NCBI GenBank assembly: GCA_030426685.1
Contig: JAUHYC010000016.1
Coordinates: 1-64,000, forward strand
From: Alphaproteobacteria bacterium
Lineage (GTDB): Bacteria; Pseudomonadota; Alphaproteobacteria; Rhodobacterales; Rhodobacteraceae
Reading direction: 5' to 3'
Length of the DNA stretch: 64,000 nucleotides
Below the pieces are notes generated by a model. That model was not told the origin of the DNA. It did no database searches and worked only from the letters and a program-made list of their open reading frames with translations. Below, one piece after another: positions 1 through 8,876 of this stretch (position 1 is its first letter; the number at the start of each line of letters is the position of its first letter). A program made the position numbers and the translations under genes.

Positions 1-592
1 GCTCGAACAGGGAATTGGCAAAGCGCAGGGCCATCAGGTTCTGCACGGTTTCCTTGCCCAGATAATGGTCGATCCGATAGATCTGGTGTTCTTCAAAACA
101 GGCGCGCAGCCCTTCGTTCAGCGCTTGTGCAGATGCCAGATCATGGCCAAAGGGTTTTTCGACCACGATGCGGCTGTCAGGTGTTGCAAGTCCGTGATGG
201 TTCAGCCGTTGGGCAATGCCCGAGAACAGGCTCGGACCAACCGAAAGGTAGAAGGCCCGCACGACGTCGGGGCGCAACGCCCCGGACAGATTGGACCATC
301 CCGACTCACCCAGCGCGTCCACCGGGACGTATTCGACGTGAGACAGGAATTGATCCAGCGTCTTCTTTTTGAACTGTGGAGCGAATTCCTGCATCGAGGC
401 GCGCAGCTGATCGCGGAACCCGTCGCTGTCCATATCGGTACGCGCGGTTCCAATGATGCGCGCGCTGTCCGGCATCTGGCCGACCTCGAACCTGTGATAC
501 AGGCCCGGCAGGATTTTGCGCTGCGCCAGATCGCCTGTCGCACCAAACAGCACCAGATCGAACGGATCCACCGGTATGACACGTGAAACCAT
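1..592 (-). CDS. zwf: glucose-6-phosphate 1-dehydrogenase, 5' part (runs off the window)
   Basis: Oxidises glucose 6-phosphate with NAD(P)+ to 6-phosphogluconolactone, the entry to the Entner-Doudoroff and pentose phosphate routes in the cytoplasm. About 197 codons are visible; the frame stays open to the window edge. The N-terminus carries the Rossmann nucleotide-binding segment (DLVLFGATGDLAQRK, near residues 12-26). Further on come the phosphate-binding and catalytic signature (YRIDHYLGKE) and an EKPFGHD motif, all typical of Zwf. The ATG at 592 is preceded by a strong AAGGAG at 602-607. A LacI/GntR-like dyad lies about 80 bases upstream. The gene is truncated only by the window. Confidence 0.95.
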   Translation of the reverse strand, partial: MVSRVIPVDPFDLVLFGATGDLAQRKILPGLYHRFEVGQMPDSARIIGTARTDMDSDGFRDQLRASMQEFAPQFKKKTLDQFLSHVEYVPVDALGESGWSNLSGALRPDVVRAFYLSVGPSLFSGIAQRLNHHGLATPDSRIVVEKPFGHDLASAQALNEGLRACFEEHQIYRIDHYLGKETVQNLMALRFANSLFE

Positions 593-670
593 GGCGAGGC
601 TCCTTATCGGGGGTCCCTGCTGGTTTAGCAGGGTGCGGCCCGGATTAGTAACGTAAAGGCAGTATTGCCG

Positions 671-686
671 ATGTTATCGCTAACAT
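671..686. promoter_or_regulatory. inverted repeat upstream of zwf, LacI/GntR-type operator candidate
   Basis: The sequence ATGTTATCGCTAACAT is a 6-4-6 inverted repeat (ATGTTA / TAACAT). It has the form of operators bound by LacI-family sugar-acid regulators such as the E. coli gluconate repressor GntR. It sits 79 bases upstream of the zwf start codon, in a suitable promoter position. Binding and the identity of the regulator are inferred. Confidence 0.5.
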
Positions 687-825
687 TCATCGCGTGGATA
701 AGAAAGTCGGATGCAAAAATCAAGCCCGGAATTGTGAAAGCCCAATTCCCCGGGCATTGGCGACAATCCGGCAGGCCAGCACTAGGCCACCCCTCAACGA
801 TAGCGGTGTCCCGGAAAGAAACCAT

Positions 826-850
826 GCCTGAAACCTTGAGAGTTTCAGGC
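826..850 (-). terminator. hairpin downstream of ptsP
   Basis: A 9-bp perfect stem (GCCTGAAAC / GTTTCAGGC) with a 7-base loop lies 9 bases after the ptsP stop. The following minus-strand sequence is only moderately T-rich, so this may be an imperfect Rho-independent terminator or an mRNA-stabilising hairpin. Confidence 0.45.
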
Positions 851-858
851 TTCGACAG

Positions 859-3102
859 TCAGGACTGCGCCCGCAGCCAGTCCATCACAGCCGGGCGCAC
901 CGATTGTTCGCCGCGGTGACGGGCGTCGGCGATAATCTTGCGCACTTCCTGAAGATTGGACCGCAGCAACAGGCTCTTGACCGGTCCGATCGAGGCCGGG
1001 CGCATCGACAGGGAGCGGATCCCCATCGCCGCCAGACACAGCGCTTCGACCGGGCGGCCTGCGTCTTCGCCACAGAAGCTGAGCGGCGTATCCGAGATCG
1101 TACAGCGTTCCACGATGCGCTCGATGAAACTGAGAAAGCTGACATTCAGCGTATCATAGCGGCGGCGCACCAGCTCATTCTCGCGGTCGGCAGCAAAGAA
1201 GAATTGTTTCAGGTCGTTGCCACCGATCGAAATAAACCCGACCTCGTCAAAGAACTTTTGCGGTGCAAAGGCAAGCGAGGGGGTTTCCAGCATCGCGCCA
1301 ACGTCGAGCGTTTCAGGCAGGACGTGGCCCAGCCGCCGTTCACGTTCGATCGTTTTCTTGACCTCCCAGCGTGCCTCGCGGAACTCATCGGCCTGCGCGA
1401 CAAAGGGGAACATGATCGTCAACGGACGACCCTCGGCAGCGCGGATCAGCGCCTGCAACTGCATGCGCATCACGCCGCGCTTGTCCAGACCCACGCGGAT
1501 AGCGCGCCAACCCAGTGCCGGATTGGGCTCTTCCACGTGCTTCATGTAGGGCAACACCTTGTCCGACCCGATATCCAGCGTGCGGAAAACAACACGTTTG
1601 TCACTCGCCGCATCCAGAACCCGCTTGTATTGCGCAACAAGTTCAGACCGCTTTGGCATCTGGTTGCGGATCAGGAATTGCAGCTCGGTTCGGAATAGAC
1701 CCACGCCTTCGGCACCCGAGTTATTCAGTGATGGCAAGTCTGCCATCAGGCCCGCATTCATCGTCATGTTGATGCGAACCCCGTCTTGCGTCACCGTGGG
1801 TGTTTCACGGATCGATGCATAACGTTCCTGCGCCTTGGTCTGCATCGCCATCTTGTCGCGGAACGCGCTGACCACTGTGTCTTCGGGCCGCAGGTGGACT
1901 ACGCCATTGTCGCCATCGACAAGTATGTGATCTCCGTTCAGCGCCTCGGTCGTGATCCGCCCCACATGCACCACCAGCGGGATGGCGAGCGCGCGGGCCA
2001 CGATGGTGGCGTGGCTGCCGACCGATCCTTCTTCGAGCACAATTCCCTTGAGCGCGCGCCCATATTCCAACAGATCACCGGGGCCGATATTGCGGGCTAT
2101 GAGGATCGGATCGGGTGGCAGATCGGCGCTGTCGGTTTTGCCCTGCCCGGTCAGGATGCGCAGCAGGCGATTGCTGAGGTCGTCGAGATCCGCCAGCCGT
2201 TCGCGCAAATATGGATCGGTCACCTGTTCCATGCGGGCGCGGGCCTGCGATTGCTCCTTTTCCACAGCAGCTTCGGCGCTGAGACCCCGCGCGATGTCTT
2301 CTTCCATGCGCCGCATCCAGCCCTTGGAATTGGCAAACATGCGATAGGCCTCGAGCACCTGAAGCTGTTCGGTATCGCCGCCCCGCGAAATCTCAAGCAT
2401 CTTGTCGACGCCGACGCGCAATTCCTCGACCGCCTCATCCAGGCGTTCACGTTCGCGGTGCGGGTCGTCCGCGATGGGGTTGGTCACAACTACGCGGGGT
2501 TCGTGCAGCCAGACATGGCCCTCGGCCGAGCCTTCCTGTGCAGGTCCACCGGTCAGCTGTACGGATTGCTGATGCAACGGGGACAGGGCCGCGCCCTCAC
2601 CCACGAAAGCACCCAGTTCGGCCATTTCGGCCAGCACCATGGCGACGACCTCCAGCGCGTAGACCTCATCGGCGGAAAACTCGCGCGCTTCGCGCGACTG
2701 CACGACCAACACGCCCAGCTTTTCACCCAGACGCTGCACCGGGACGCCCAGAAAAGAAGAAAACCGTTCCTCGCCCGTTTCGGGCATATAGCGGAACCCC
2801 TTGGCCGAGGGCGCATCAGCGGTGTTCACGACCTTGCCGGACTTGGCAACACGGCCCACCAGACCTTCGCCCATGCGCATCCGGGTTTTGTGGACCGCTT
2901 CGGGTGACAGACCTTCGGTGGCGCAAAGCTCGAGCGTATCCTCGTCGCGGAACAGATAGATCGAACACACCTCGCTGCGCATGCTATCCGCAATCAGATG
3001 TGTGATCCGGTCAAGACGTTCCTGACCGGCGGCCTCGCTCGCCATCTCTTCGCGTAACCGCCCGAGCAGCTTGCGAGATTCTGTTTCGGTGCCGTCCGCC
3101 AT
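859..3102 (-). CDS. ptsP: phosphoenolpyruvate-protein phosphotransferase PtsP (enzyme I-Ntr)
   Basis: First enzyme of the nitrogen-related PTS. It takes phosphate from PEP and passes it to the HPr-like protein NPr, a regulatory rather than sugar-transporting chain. The 747-aa protein has an N-terminal GAF sensor domain (about residues 20-165), a linker and HPr-binding helical region, the swivelling domain with the phospho-histidine motif GSVGSHATIVAR (His364), and a C-terminal TIM-barrel PEP-binding domain with LDIGSDK and the catalytic-cysteine motif SFCGEDAG. The GAF domain separates it from sugar-type PtsI. It lies 46 bases downstream of lysC on the same strand, so the two may be cotranscribed. 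The ATG at 3102 gives the complete GAF domain. Confidence 0.96.
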   Translation of the reverse strand: MADGTETESRKLLGRLREEMASEAAGQERLDRITHLIADSMRSEVCSIYLFRDEDTLELCATEGLSPEAVHKTRMRMGEGLVGRVAKSGKVVNTADAPSAKGFRYMPETGEERFSSFLGVPVQRLGEKLGVLVVQSREAREFSADEVYALEVVAMVLAEMAELGAFVGEGAALSPLHQQSVQLTGGPAQEGSAEGHVWLHEPRVVVTNPIADDPHRERERLDEAVEELRVGVDKMLEISRGGDTEQLQVLEAYRMFANSKGWMRRMEEDIARGLSAEAAVEKEQSQARARMEQVTDPYLRERLADLDDLSNRLLRILTGQGKTDSADLPPDPILIARNIGPGDLLEYGRALKGIVLEEGSVGSHATIVARALAIPLVVHVGRITTEALNGDHILVDGDNGVVHLRPEDTVVSAFRDKMAMQTKAQERYASIRETPTVTQDGVRINMTMNAGLMADLPSLNNSGAEGVGLFRTELQFLIRNQMPKRSELVAQYKRVLDAASDKRVVFRTLDIGSDKVLPYMKHVEEPNPALGWRAIRVGLDKRGVMRMQLQALIRAAEGRPLTIMFPFVAQADEFREARWEVKKTIERERRLGHVLPETLDVGAMLETPSLAFAPQKFFDEVGFISIGGNDLKQFFFAADRENELVRRRYDTLNVSFLSFIERIVERCTISDTPLSFCGEDAGRPVEALCLAAMGIRSLSMRPASIGPVKSLLLRSNLQEVRKIIADARHRGEQSVRPAVMDWLRAQS

Positions 3103-3148
3103 GGCCCAACCATATTATAGTGTCAGGCGTGACCCTTGGCTTGAAAGC

Positions 3149-4387
3149 TCAGGCCGCCTTGTCCAGTTCAAAAGCATCATGCAGCGCCTGAACGGCAAGT
3201 TCCATGTATTTCCTGTCGATCAGCACGGAAATTTTGATCTCGGAGGTTGTGATGACCTTGATGTTGATCCCCTCATCGGACAGGATTCTGAACATCTTGG
3301 CCGCCACACCGGATTGCGAACGCATCCCGATGCCCACAACCGACACCTTGCAGACATCTTCGTCAGCGACCAGTTCGGCATAGTTCAGCTCACCCTGTTC
3401 CTTGATCGCCAACAGCGCCTTTTCGGCGCGCGTCACCTGATTGGTGGGGCACGAGAAGGTCATGTCGGTGCGCCCTTCATCCGAGATGTTCTGGATGATC
3501 ATATCCACGTTCACGCCTTCATCGCTGAGCGCCGTGAAGATGGTCGAGGCGATTCCCGGACGGTCCGCCACGGAAACAACGGTCATTTTGGCTTCGTCGC
3601 GGGAATAGGCCACACCGGCCACAATATTGGATTCCATGATATCCTCCTCATCGCAGACCAGCGTGCCGGCCTCGTCGGATTGTTCCTCAAAGCTTGAAAG
3701 AACGCGCAGTTTCACCTTGTAGCGCATGGCCAGCTCGACCGAGCGGGTCTGCAGGACCTTGGCCCCCAGTGAGGCCAGCTCGAGCATTTCCTCGAACGAG
3801 ATTCTGTCCAGCTTGCGCGCCTTTTCGCAGATGCGCGGGTCGGTCGTGTAGACACCGTCCACATCGGTATAGATATCACAACGCTCGGCCCCGAAGGCGG
3901 CGGCAAAGGCCACAGCGGTGGTGTCCGAGCCGCCCCGGCCCAGCGTGGTGATGCGCCCTTCGGGGCTGATGCCCTGAAATCCTGCCACAACCGCGACGCG
4001 CATGCCCTCATCAAACTTCTGGTTGATGTTCTCGGGCGGGATATCTTCGATCCTTGCGGCGGAATGAGCGCCGTTTGTAATCAGCGGTACCTGCCAGCCC
4101 TGCCAGCTGCGCGCTGGAATATCCATTTCCTGAAGCGTCAGCGCCATCAGACCGGCGGTGACATTCTCGCCCGAAGACACCACCGCATCATATTCACGGG
4201 CATCATAGAGCGGTGAGATTTCATCGACCCAGCCCACCAACTCGTTGGTCTTGCCCGACATGGCCGACACGATGACGATGACGTCATAGCCCTTGGCTAC
4301 CTCGACACCAACCCGTTTGGCGACACGGCGGATGCGGTCCAGATTGGCGACTGAGGTGCCGCCGAATTTCATCACGAGTATGGGCAT
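3149..4387 (-). CDS. lysC: aspartate kinase
   Basis: Phosphorylates aspartate to 4-aspartyl phosphate, the committed step for lysine, threonine, methionine and isoleucine synthesis. The ATG at 4387 places the ATP-binding KFGGTS at residues 7-12, as in the family, and gives 412 aa. A longer in-frame start at 4465 would add 26 unconserved residues, so I prefer 4387. The amino-acid kinase domain has SSGENV and GRGGSDTTAV. The C-terminal third, from about residue 260, carries tandem ACT domains for feedback inhibition by lysine and/or threonine. The next gene on the strand is ptsP, and a divergent unknown gene starts at 4553. Confidence 0.96.
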   Translation of the reverse strand: MPILVMKFGGTSVANLDRIRRVAKRVGVEVAKGYDVIVIVSAMSGKTNELVGWVDEISPLYDAREYDAVVSSGENVTAGLMALTLQEMDIPARSWQGWQVPLITNGAHSAARIEDIPPENINQKFDEGMRVAVVAGFQGISPEGRITTLGRGGSDTTAVAFAAAFGAERCDIYTDVDGVYTTDPRICEKARKLDRISFEEMLELASLGAKVLQTRSVELAMRYKVKLRVLSSFEEQSDEAGTLVCDEEDIMESNIVAGVAYSRDEAKMTVVSVADRPGIASTIFTALSDEGVNVDMIIQNISDEGRTDMTFSCPTNQVTRAEKALLAIKEQGELNYAELVADEDVCKVSVVGIGMRSQSGVAAKMFRILSDEGINIKVITTSEIKISVLIDRKYMELAVQALHDAFELDKAA

Positions 4388-4552
4388 GGGGGCAAGTGTC
4401 TCCGCGCCTTGATTTTCTGATCCCGTGCGTCTTATGCGAGGGGGGACGCAAGGGCAAGGGCGCAAAGACGGTTCGACTGCGGCGCAGGGCCGCTTTACAT
4501 TGCCCGGCCCCGGTGTCAGCCTGCGCCAAGTTGTTCTTCCGAGAGGATTTCC

Positions 4553-4909
4553 ATGTACCGCCTTGCCTTCGCCCTGACCCTGATCTCAACCGCTGCAAAC
4601 GCGCAGGTCGCGACCCTGTCGGGTACTGACGGCCAGAACGCATTGGGCACAGTTCCCTGCGCGGCGCTGGCGGGCGAACCAATGGAAAGCTGCCCCGCCG
4701 AATTGCGCAGGCGCGAGGACGGAACGGCGACGCTGGCCGTGCAATTGAAAACCGGTGAGGTGCGGCGGATTTACTTTACCGACGGTGTGCCCGATTCCAG
4801 CAGCTCGACCTCGAAAATGACCTATGAGACGCCGGGGGACATCATGATGATCTTCATCGAACCCGGTGAGGTTTATGAAATCCCCAAGGCTGCGCTGAAC
4901 ACTCAGTAA
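4553..4909 (+). CDS. small secreted protein of unknown function
   Basis: 118 aa starting with a short signal peptide (MYRLAFALTLISTAANA, then QVATLSG), so the product is probably periplasmic. The mature part of about 100 residues has two cysteines (in TVPCAAL and ESCPAEL) that could form a disulfide, and no motif I recognise. AGAGGATTTCC before the ATG is a good ribosome-binding site. It is transcribed divergently from lysC across a 165-base gap. I do not know its function. The convincing signal peptide and RBS argue that it is a real gene. Confidence 0.7.
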   Translation: MYRLAFALTLISTAANAQVATLSGTDGQNALGTVPCAALAGEPMESCPAELRRREDGTATLAVQLKTGEVRRIYFTDGVPDSSSSTSKMTYETPGDIMMIFIEPGEVYEIPKAALNTQ

Positions 4910-4926
4910 GGGTATGCGCCACCCTC

Positions 4927-5064
4927 TCAGGCGTTGATATTTCCAGCCGTCTCGTCAGCGAGCCTTTCGAGCCGATTGACCAACTCCGCTGTGGCATTAT
5001 CGACAGTGATACCGGCACTCGCCAAGCCAATCCGATCACTGTCGAACAGCGGCGCAGCATTGAT
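4927..5064 (-). pseudogene. decayed C-terminal remnant, possibly of an IclR-type regulator
   Basis: A 45-codon minus-strand frame ends at a TGA at 4927-4929. It reads INAAAPLFDSDRIGLASAGI and then a Leu/Glu-rich helix. This resembles the last segment of an IclR effector-binding domain (AAPxFD, a beta strand, then a C-terminal helix). There is no start codon. An in-frame TGA at 5065-5067 interrupts the frame, and the reading beyond it (MHVAGSEKPF) continues for about 10 codons with no gene upstream. I read this as a gene fragment next to the DUF1178 gene. The family call is tentative. Confidence 0.3.
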
Positions 5065-5118
5065 TCAAAATGGTTTTTCTGATCCGGCGACGTGCATCAG
5101 CTTTGACAGCGTTTTGCG

Positions 5119-5574
5119 TCAGTTGGCCTTGCGGCTGGGGATAAACGGAAGCGGAGCTACAGGCACACCGTCTTCCACCAGCGCCTTCGCCTCTTCCGGT
5201 TTTGCCTCGCCATAGATGGCGCGTTCTGGCGCATCGCCGAGATGGATCTTGCGTGCTTCGGTGGCAAAATCCTTGCCGACATAGTCCGAAGTTTCCTCGA
5301 CCTTGCGGCGCAGTTCGGACAATATCTTTTCGATCTCGGGAGCAGGCGTCGTCATACTGATCTGATCCGGGGCAGGTTTGTCCGGTGCCGTCTTGGCCAC
5401 CGCATTCCGCGCCGGACGTACGCGCGGTGTCATCACCGCCTTTTCCACCTTTTCGCAGCCGCACACCGCGCAGGTCACCATTCCGGCCGCTGAGAGCTTG
5501 TCAAAAGCGGCTGCGGATTGGAACCAACTGTCAAAGCTGTGGCCGTCGCTGCATTTCAATGCGTATTGAATCAT
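5119..5574 (-). CDS. DUF1178 family protein
   Basis: 151 aa. The N-terminus MIQYALKCSDGHSFDSWF followed by CAVCGC is the DUF1178 signature: a small zinc-ribbon-like arrangement with Cys8, Cys35, Cys38 and Cys40. The middle is Pro/Ala-rich and the C-terminal part contains a helical segment (ILSELRRKVEE). The function is unknown; members are common in alphaproteobacteria. The ATG at 5574 is chosen because the protein begins directly with the conserved MIxY..KC segment; an earlier start at 5628 adds non-conserved residues. It precedes a degraded reading frame and follows the NUDIX gene on the same strand. Confidence 0.85.
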   Translation of the reverse strand: MIQYALKCSDGHSFDSWFQSAAAFDKLSAAGMVTCAVCGCEKVEKAVMTPRVRPARNAVAKTAPDKPAPDQISMTTPAPEIEKILSELRRKVEETSDYVGKDFATEARKIHLGDAPERAIYGEAKPEEAKALVEDGVPVAPLPFIPSRKAN

Positions 5575-5645
5575 CACACATCCAGAATCCGATTGGCGAA
5601 TAGATACCGACCAACATGGCAATATCAAGTCTTGATCTCATTACC

Positions 5646-6131
5646 CTACTGCGACAGGCACATGAATCCGCGCAAAAGTGCCGCAAGATCGGGCGATGTC
5701 ACCCGTTGCGCCGCTTTTTGCGGCGAATACCACTTGCGCCTGCGTTCGCCCACCTCAGGGTATTGCGCCTCCAATCTGCGCACATGCAGTGGAAACACAT
5801 CGACCAGACACAGTGCAGAGGCCTTGTTGGACCGTTTCTTCACAGTCGCAAACCGGCCCAGGCTATCCGCTCCGCACACCCCCAGAACACCTGCTTCTTC
5901 CCAGGCCTCTCGTGCGGCGGTCTCTGACGGGGTCAGCCCGTTGATCAGCCAGCCCTTCGGGATGATCCAACGCTGCGCCCTGCGCGTGGTGATCAGCAAT
6001 ATCCGAGGCTGGCCAGCTTCGACACGGTAACACAACGCTGCCGACTGGGTATACACGGGCAACGCCCCTGCAAGAGAAAGGCTCTCAGACGAAAGCCCGT
6101 CCTCCGCGATGTCGCTGCGCCCGTCAAACAC
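5646..6131 (-). CDS. NUDIX hydrolase
   Basis: Predicted to hydrolyse a nucleoside diphosphate linked to another moiety; the substrate cannot be told from the sequence. 161 aa. The Nudix box runs from Gly60 to Val82 with the metal-binding core REAWEEAGV (Arg74, Glu75, Glu78, Glu79, Gly81). The first Glu of the classical box is Leu66, as often seen in the diphosphoinositol-polyphosphatase-like branch with the PKGW motif (here residues 58-61). It is followed on the strand by the DUF1178 gene 72 bases away. Confidence 0.85.
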   Translation of the reverse strand: MFDGRSDIAEDGLSSESLSLAGALPVYTQSAALCYRVEAGQPRILLITTRRAQRWIIPKGWLINGLTPSETAAREAWEEAGVLGVCGADSLGRFATVKKRSNKASALCLVDVFPLHVRRLEAQYPEVGERRRKWYSPQKAAQRVTSPDLAALLRGFMCLSQ

Positions 6132-6228
6132 GGTTCTTTTCCACTGCTCGCTCCGCTTATGTTGCGGTTTATACAGTGAAAATTAGCACAGACCGGGTCA
6201 CAAGCCAAGCGTTATGAGTTTGACCCGG

Positions 6229-6978
6229 TCAAATCGCCACCCGCCCCGACAACCGTCGCACCAGATCGTCATGCGGGATATCGGCATCGATCGCCAGCCG
6301 CCGCAGCCCGAAATGGACATGGGCAATCTGTTGGTAATAGCGCGTGTAGATGAAATTCGTGCCACCCCCGGCCAGTGCTCCCAGCAGCGGCACCGATTGC
6401 GCCGCCAGTTTCTGGCCCAGCACCACCGACAGGCGCGGCGCCACCATTGCGACCAGCCGCTGCATCGCAGGCCCGGTCAAGGTCAGGCGCATCGAGAAGA
6501 ACCCCAGATCGGCCCCGTCATCCTCGGCCAGTGGGCCAGCCGCAGACAACACCCGGATCGAGTCGAATTTCACATTCTCGGCGGTCGGGTCAAACCCCTC
6601 TCGCGCGGCGGCGCCCTGTATCGCGCGCAGGATCATCGCAGTGGTTGCCGGCAGTTCGACCAGTGCGGTCGACACGCCGCCCAGTCCCCCGGCCGCCCCC
6701 ATCGCGGTGGTCAGCGCGGTGTTGACCCACGGTTTCTGATCCGGCACCGCCCGGCGCGACCCTTGGGCGGCATACATAGCCACCCACAGCGCCTGTTCGG
6801 TCGCTTCGGTCAGGCCATTTCGCACCGGTTCCGGCAATTGATCCAGCAGCGACTCCGCCGTCCCGCCCAGCTTGTTCAGCAATGAGACCCCGGCCCCTCC
6901 GGCGGAGCTGTAAAGCTTTGCCAAGCGGTCTAGCTCGGCCTCGGGATCGAGTTTTTCGACAAGAACCACGTCCTGCAT
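6229..6978 (-). CDS. EcsC family protein
   Basis: 249 aa. The pattern matches the EcsC family: an N-terminal acidic helix, a Gly/Ala-rich central section (AAGGLGGVSTALVELPATTAM) with two hydrophobic stretches, and a second hydrophobic Gly-rich segment near residues 200-215. EcsC was named from the Bacillus ecs ABC-transporter operon; its biochemical role is unknown. Here it is alone rather than with EcsAB. Likely membrane-associated. The gap of 97 bases to the NUDIX gene contains no obvious terminator. Confidence 0.8.
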   Translation of the reverse strand: MQDVVLVEKLDPEAELDRLAKLYSSAGGAGVSLLNKLGGTAESLLDQLPEPVRNGLTEATEQALWVAMYAAQGSRRAVPDQKPWVNTALTTAMGAAGGLGGVSTALVELPATTAMILRAIQGAAAREGFDPTAENVKFDSIRVLSAAGPLAEDDGADLGFFSMRLTLTGPAMQRLVAMVAPRLSVVLGQKLAAQSVPLLGALAGGGTNFIYTRYYQQIAHVHFGLRRLAIDADIPHDDLVRRLSGRVAI

Positions 6979-7031
6979 CTGTGCCCTCCTGTCCTGAAAA
7001 GATCGGCACTTTGCCTTCGCTTTTCAATGGG

Positions 7032-7526
7032 TCAGCGGCTCCAGCGGGTGACAAGCCCCTGGATTCCCGCCCAAACACCTGGCTTAAGCTCCAGGCCCAG
7101 GACGCGGTCGGGGTTGGTCGGGGGCGGCATCTCAACTCCGGTCAGTGGGGTGAAGCCAAACCGCGCATAGTAGGGCGCATCACCCACCAGCATGACGCGA
7201 TCCCAGCCCATTGCGCGTCCGGCCTCGACCCCTTCGTGGATCAGATATCCGCCCAGCCCTTCGCCCTGATGGGTCGGGTGCACCGCCACCGGCCCGAGCA
7301 ACAGCGCGTCATGATCGCCGACATGCACCGGCCAAAACCGGATCGCACCGGCCAGAATGCCCTGCCCGTCGCGCGCAACCAGCGACAGCCCGGCCACAGG
7401 CGGCACATCATCGCGCAGACGATAGGACGAAAGCGCCTCGCGCCCCGGCGCAAAGCACAGGTCATAGAGGGCTTCGACCTCCCACCAATCCTCTGCCTCT
7501 TCCGGCCTGATGCTGAATTGCTGCAC
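7032..7526 (-). CDS. GNAT family N-acetyltransferase
   Basis: About 164 aa with the GNAT acetyl-CoA fold. The pyrophosphate-binding loop is present as LGPVAVHPTHQGEGLGGYLI, followed by GDAPYYARFGF, which is typical of the small YhbS-like branch. The substrate is unknown. I prefer the GTG start at 7526 (GAGG just upstream, and the GNAT fold begins with QQFSIRPEE). An ATG at 7583 in the same frame would leave only 16 bases to the divergent flavin reductase gene at 7600. Confidence 0.85.
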   Translation of the reverse strand: MQQFSIRPEEAEDWWEVEALYDLCFAPGREALSSYRLRDDVPPVAGLSLVARDGQGILAGAIRFWPVHVGDHDALLLGPVAVHPTHQGEGLGGYLIHEGVEAGRAMGWDRVMLVGDAPYYARFGFTPLTGVEMPPPTNPDRVLGLELKPGVWAGIQGLVTRWSR

Positions 7527-7599
7527 GCCCGCCCTCGTTTCCTTACTGGAATTCGCCCTAGCACTTCGATACGCCTTGGGCAAACGCTTGGAGACCCGG

Positions 7600-8205
7600 A
7601 TGTTCTACCGCCCCGAAGACGGCCATGGCCTGCCGCACAATCCGTTCAATGCCATCATCACCCCCCGCCCCATCGGCTGGATTTCGTCACGCGACGCGGA
7701 TGGGGTCAACAATCTCGCACCTTATTCGTTCTTCAATGGCGTCGCCTACACGCCACCGCAGGTGATGTTTGCCACCACGGGCACCAAGCAGGATCAGGAA
7801 GGCGGCAAGGACAGCATCGCCAATATCGAGGCCACAGGCGTATTCTGCGTCAACGTCGTGGCGCACGCGCATCAGGACGCCATGAATGCCAGCTCCGCTG
7901 GGTTGGGAAAGCATGTCGACGAGTTCTCTCATGCCGGGTTAACCCCGGTCGAATGCGAAACGATCAATTGTGCCCGTGTTGCAGGTGCTCCGGCGGCACT
8001 GGAATGCAGGCTGACTCAGATCGCGACTTTGCCCGGCGAAGCGAACCGTGTGGCATTCGGTGAGGTGACGGGGATACATTTACAGGATGATCACATTAAA
8101 GACGGGAAATTCGACGTGACGTCTTTCAAGCCGCTGGCACGGCTGGGCTACCGGGATTACGCGGTGGTGTCCGAGTTGTTCAGCCTCTCAAGACCGGATG
8201 ACTGA
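7600..8205 (+). CDS. flavin reductase family protein
   Basis: 201 aa with the split-barrel FMN-binding fold: [18 protein letters not shown] and [20 protein letters not shown] are the usual FMN and substrate segments. Members reduce flavins with NAD(P)H for a partner monooxygenase, or are flavoproteins of unknown partner. No monooxygenase is adjacent. The ATG at 7600 ([10 protein letters not shown]) is the family-like start. The stop overlaps the ATG of the next gene by one base (TGATG), so the two are likely translationally coupled. Confidence 0.88.
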   Translation: MFYRPEDGHGLPHNPFNAIITPRPIGWISSRDADGVNNLAPYSFFNGVAYTPPQVMFATTGTKQDQEGGKDSIANIEATGVFCVNVVAHAHQDAMNASSAGLGKHVDEFSHAGLTPVECETINCARVAGAPAALECRLTQIATLPGEANRVAFGEVTGIHLQDDHIKDGKFDVTSFKPLARLGYRDYAVVSELFSLSRPDD

Positions 8206-8846
8206 TGCCCCTGCCTGATCCCACGCGCCGATATCCCATCACTCTGCCAGATGGGACCGAGCACAAAGGCACGGTCTTTTTGTCAGAGGCGGTTGACCAC
8301 CCGCGTTTCGAGGCCGGGGCGTTCAGCTATGCCTCGGATTTTGATGCGCCGGAAGACTGGGCGGCGCGGCTTGCGCCTTATCTGTTTCCGTTTTCACGCG
8401 AAAAACTGGTGCTGGGTAAATTCTGCCAGATCGCACATGGCGTGCGGTTCATCACATCCTCGGCCAATCACGCGATGGACGGGCTGACCTGTTTTCCGTT
8501 TGCGGTGTTCGATCCGGATAATATGTCTGGATTTCAGCCCGACACGCGCGACACCATCATCGGTCATGATGTCTGGATCGGATACGGTGCCATGATCCTG
8601 CCCGGAGCGCAGATCGGAACCGGTGCGATCATCGGCGCGGGGGCGGTCGTGCGCGGCGTGGTTCCACCTTATGCCATCGTCACTGGCAACCCGGCAGAGG
8701 TGCGGCGCTACCGGTTTGATCGTGACACCATCGACAGGCTTCTGGTCCTGCGTTGGTGGGATTGGCCCGTCGAAATGATCTCTGCAGCCGAGGAGGCGTT
8801 GCTATCAGGCGACGTTGAAGCGCTGGAGCGTGTTGTGCCAAAATAA
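8205..8846 (+). CDS. CatB-related O-acetyltransferase (hexapeptide repeat)
   Basis: 213 aa. Left-handed beta-helix protein of the Vat/CatB xenobiotic acetyltransferase branch. The catalytic-type His lies in [11 protein letters not shown] (His89), and hexapeptide repeats run through [20 protein letters not shown] and onward. The C-terminus [20 protein letters not shown] is diagnostic for this branch. Substrate unknown; family members acetylate streptogramin, chloramphenicol or sugars, and similarity alone does not show antibiotic resistance. Coupled to the flavin reductase upstream and followed at once by a strong hairpin. Confidence 0.88.
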   Translation: MPLPDPTRRYPITLPDGTEHKGTVFLSEAVDHPRFEAGAFSYASDFDAPEDWAARLAPYLFPFSREKLVLGKFCQIAHGVRFITSSANHAMDGLTCFPFAVFDPDNMSGFQPDTRDTIIGHDVWIGYGAMILPGAQIGTGAIIGAGAVVRGVVPPYAIVTGNPAEVRRYRFDRDTIDRLLVLRWWDWPVEMISAAEEALLSGDVEALERVVPK

Positions 8847-8872
8847 AAGGCGGCCAATCTGGCCGCCTTGTT
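8847..8872. terminator. bidirectional terminator between acetyltransferase and SulP genes
   Basis: A 10-bp perfect stem (AAGGCGGCCA / TGGCCGCCTT) with a 3-base loop begins right after the TAA of the plus-strand gene. Read on the minus strand it is followed by TTTTATTTT and ends the SulP gene, whose stop is at 8877. Confidence 0.85.
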
Positions 8873-8876
8873 CCGA

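Noticed and set aside
8205-8846. Calling the CatB-related acetyltransferase an antibiotic-resistance gene.
   Set aside because: The hexapeptide family is broad and most chromosomal members acetylate sugars or unknown metabolites. There is no mobile-element context.
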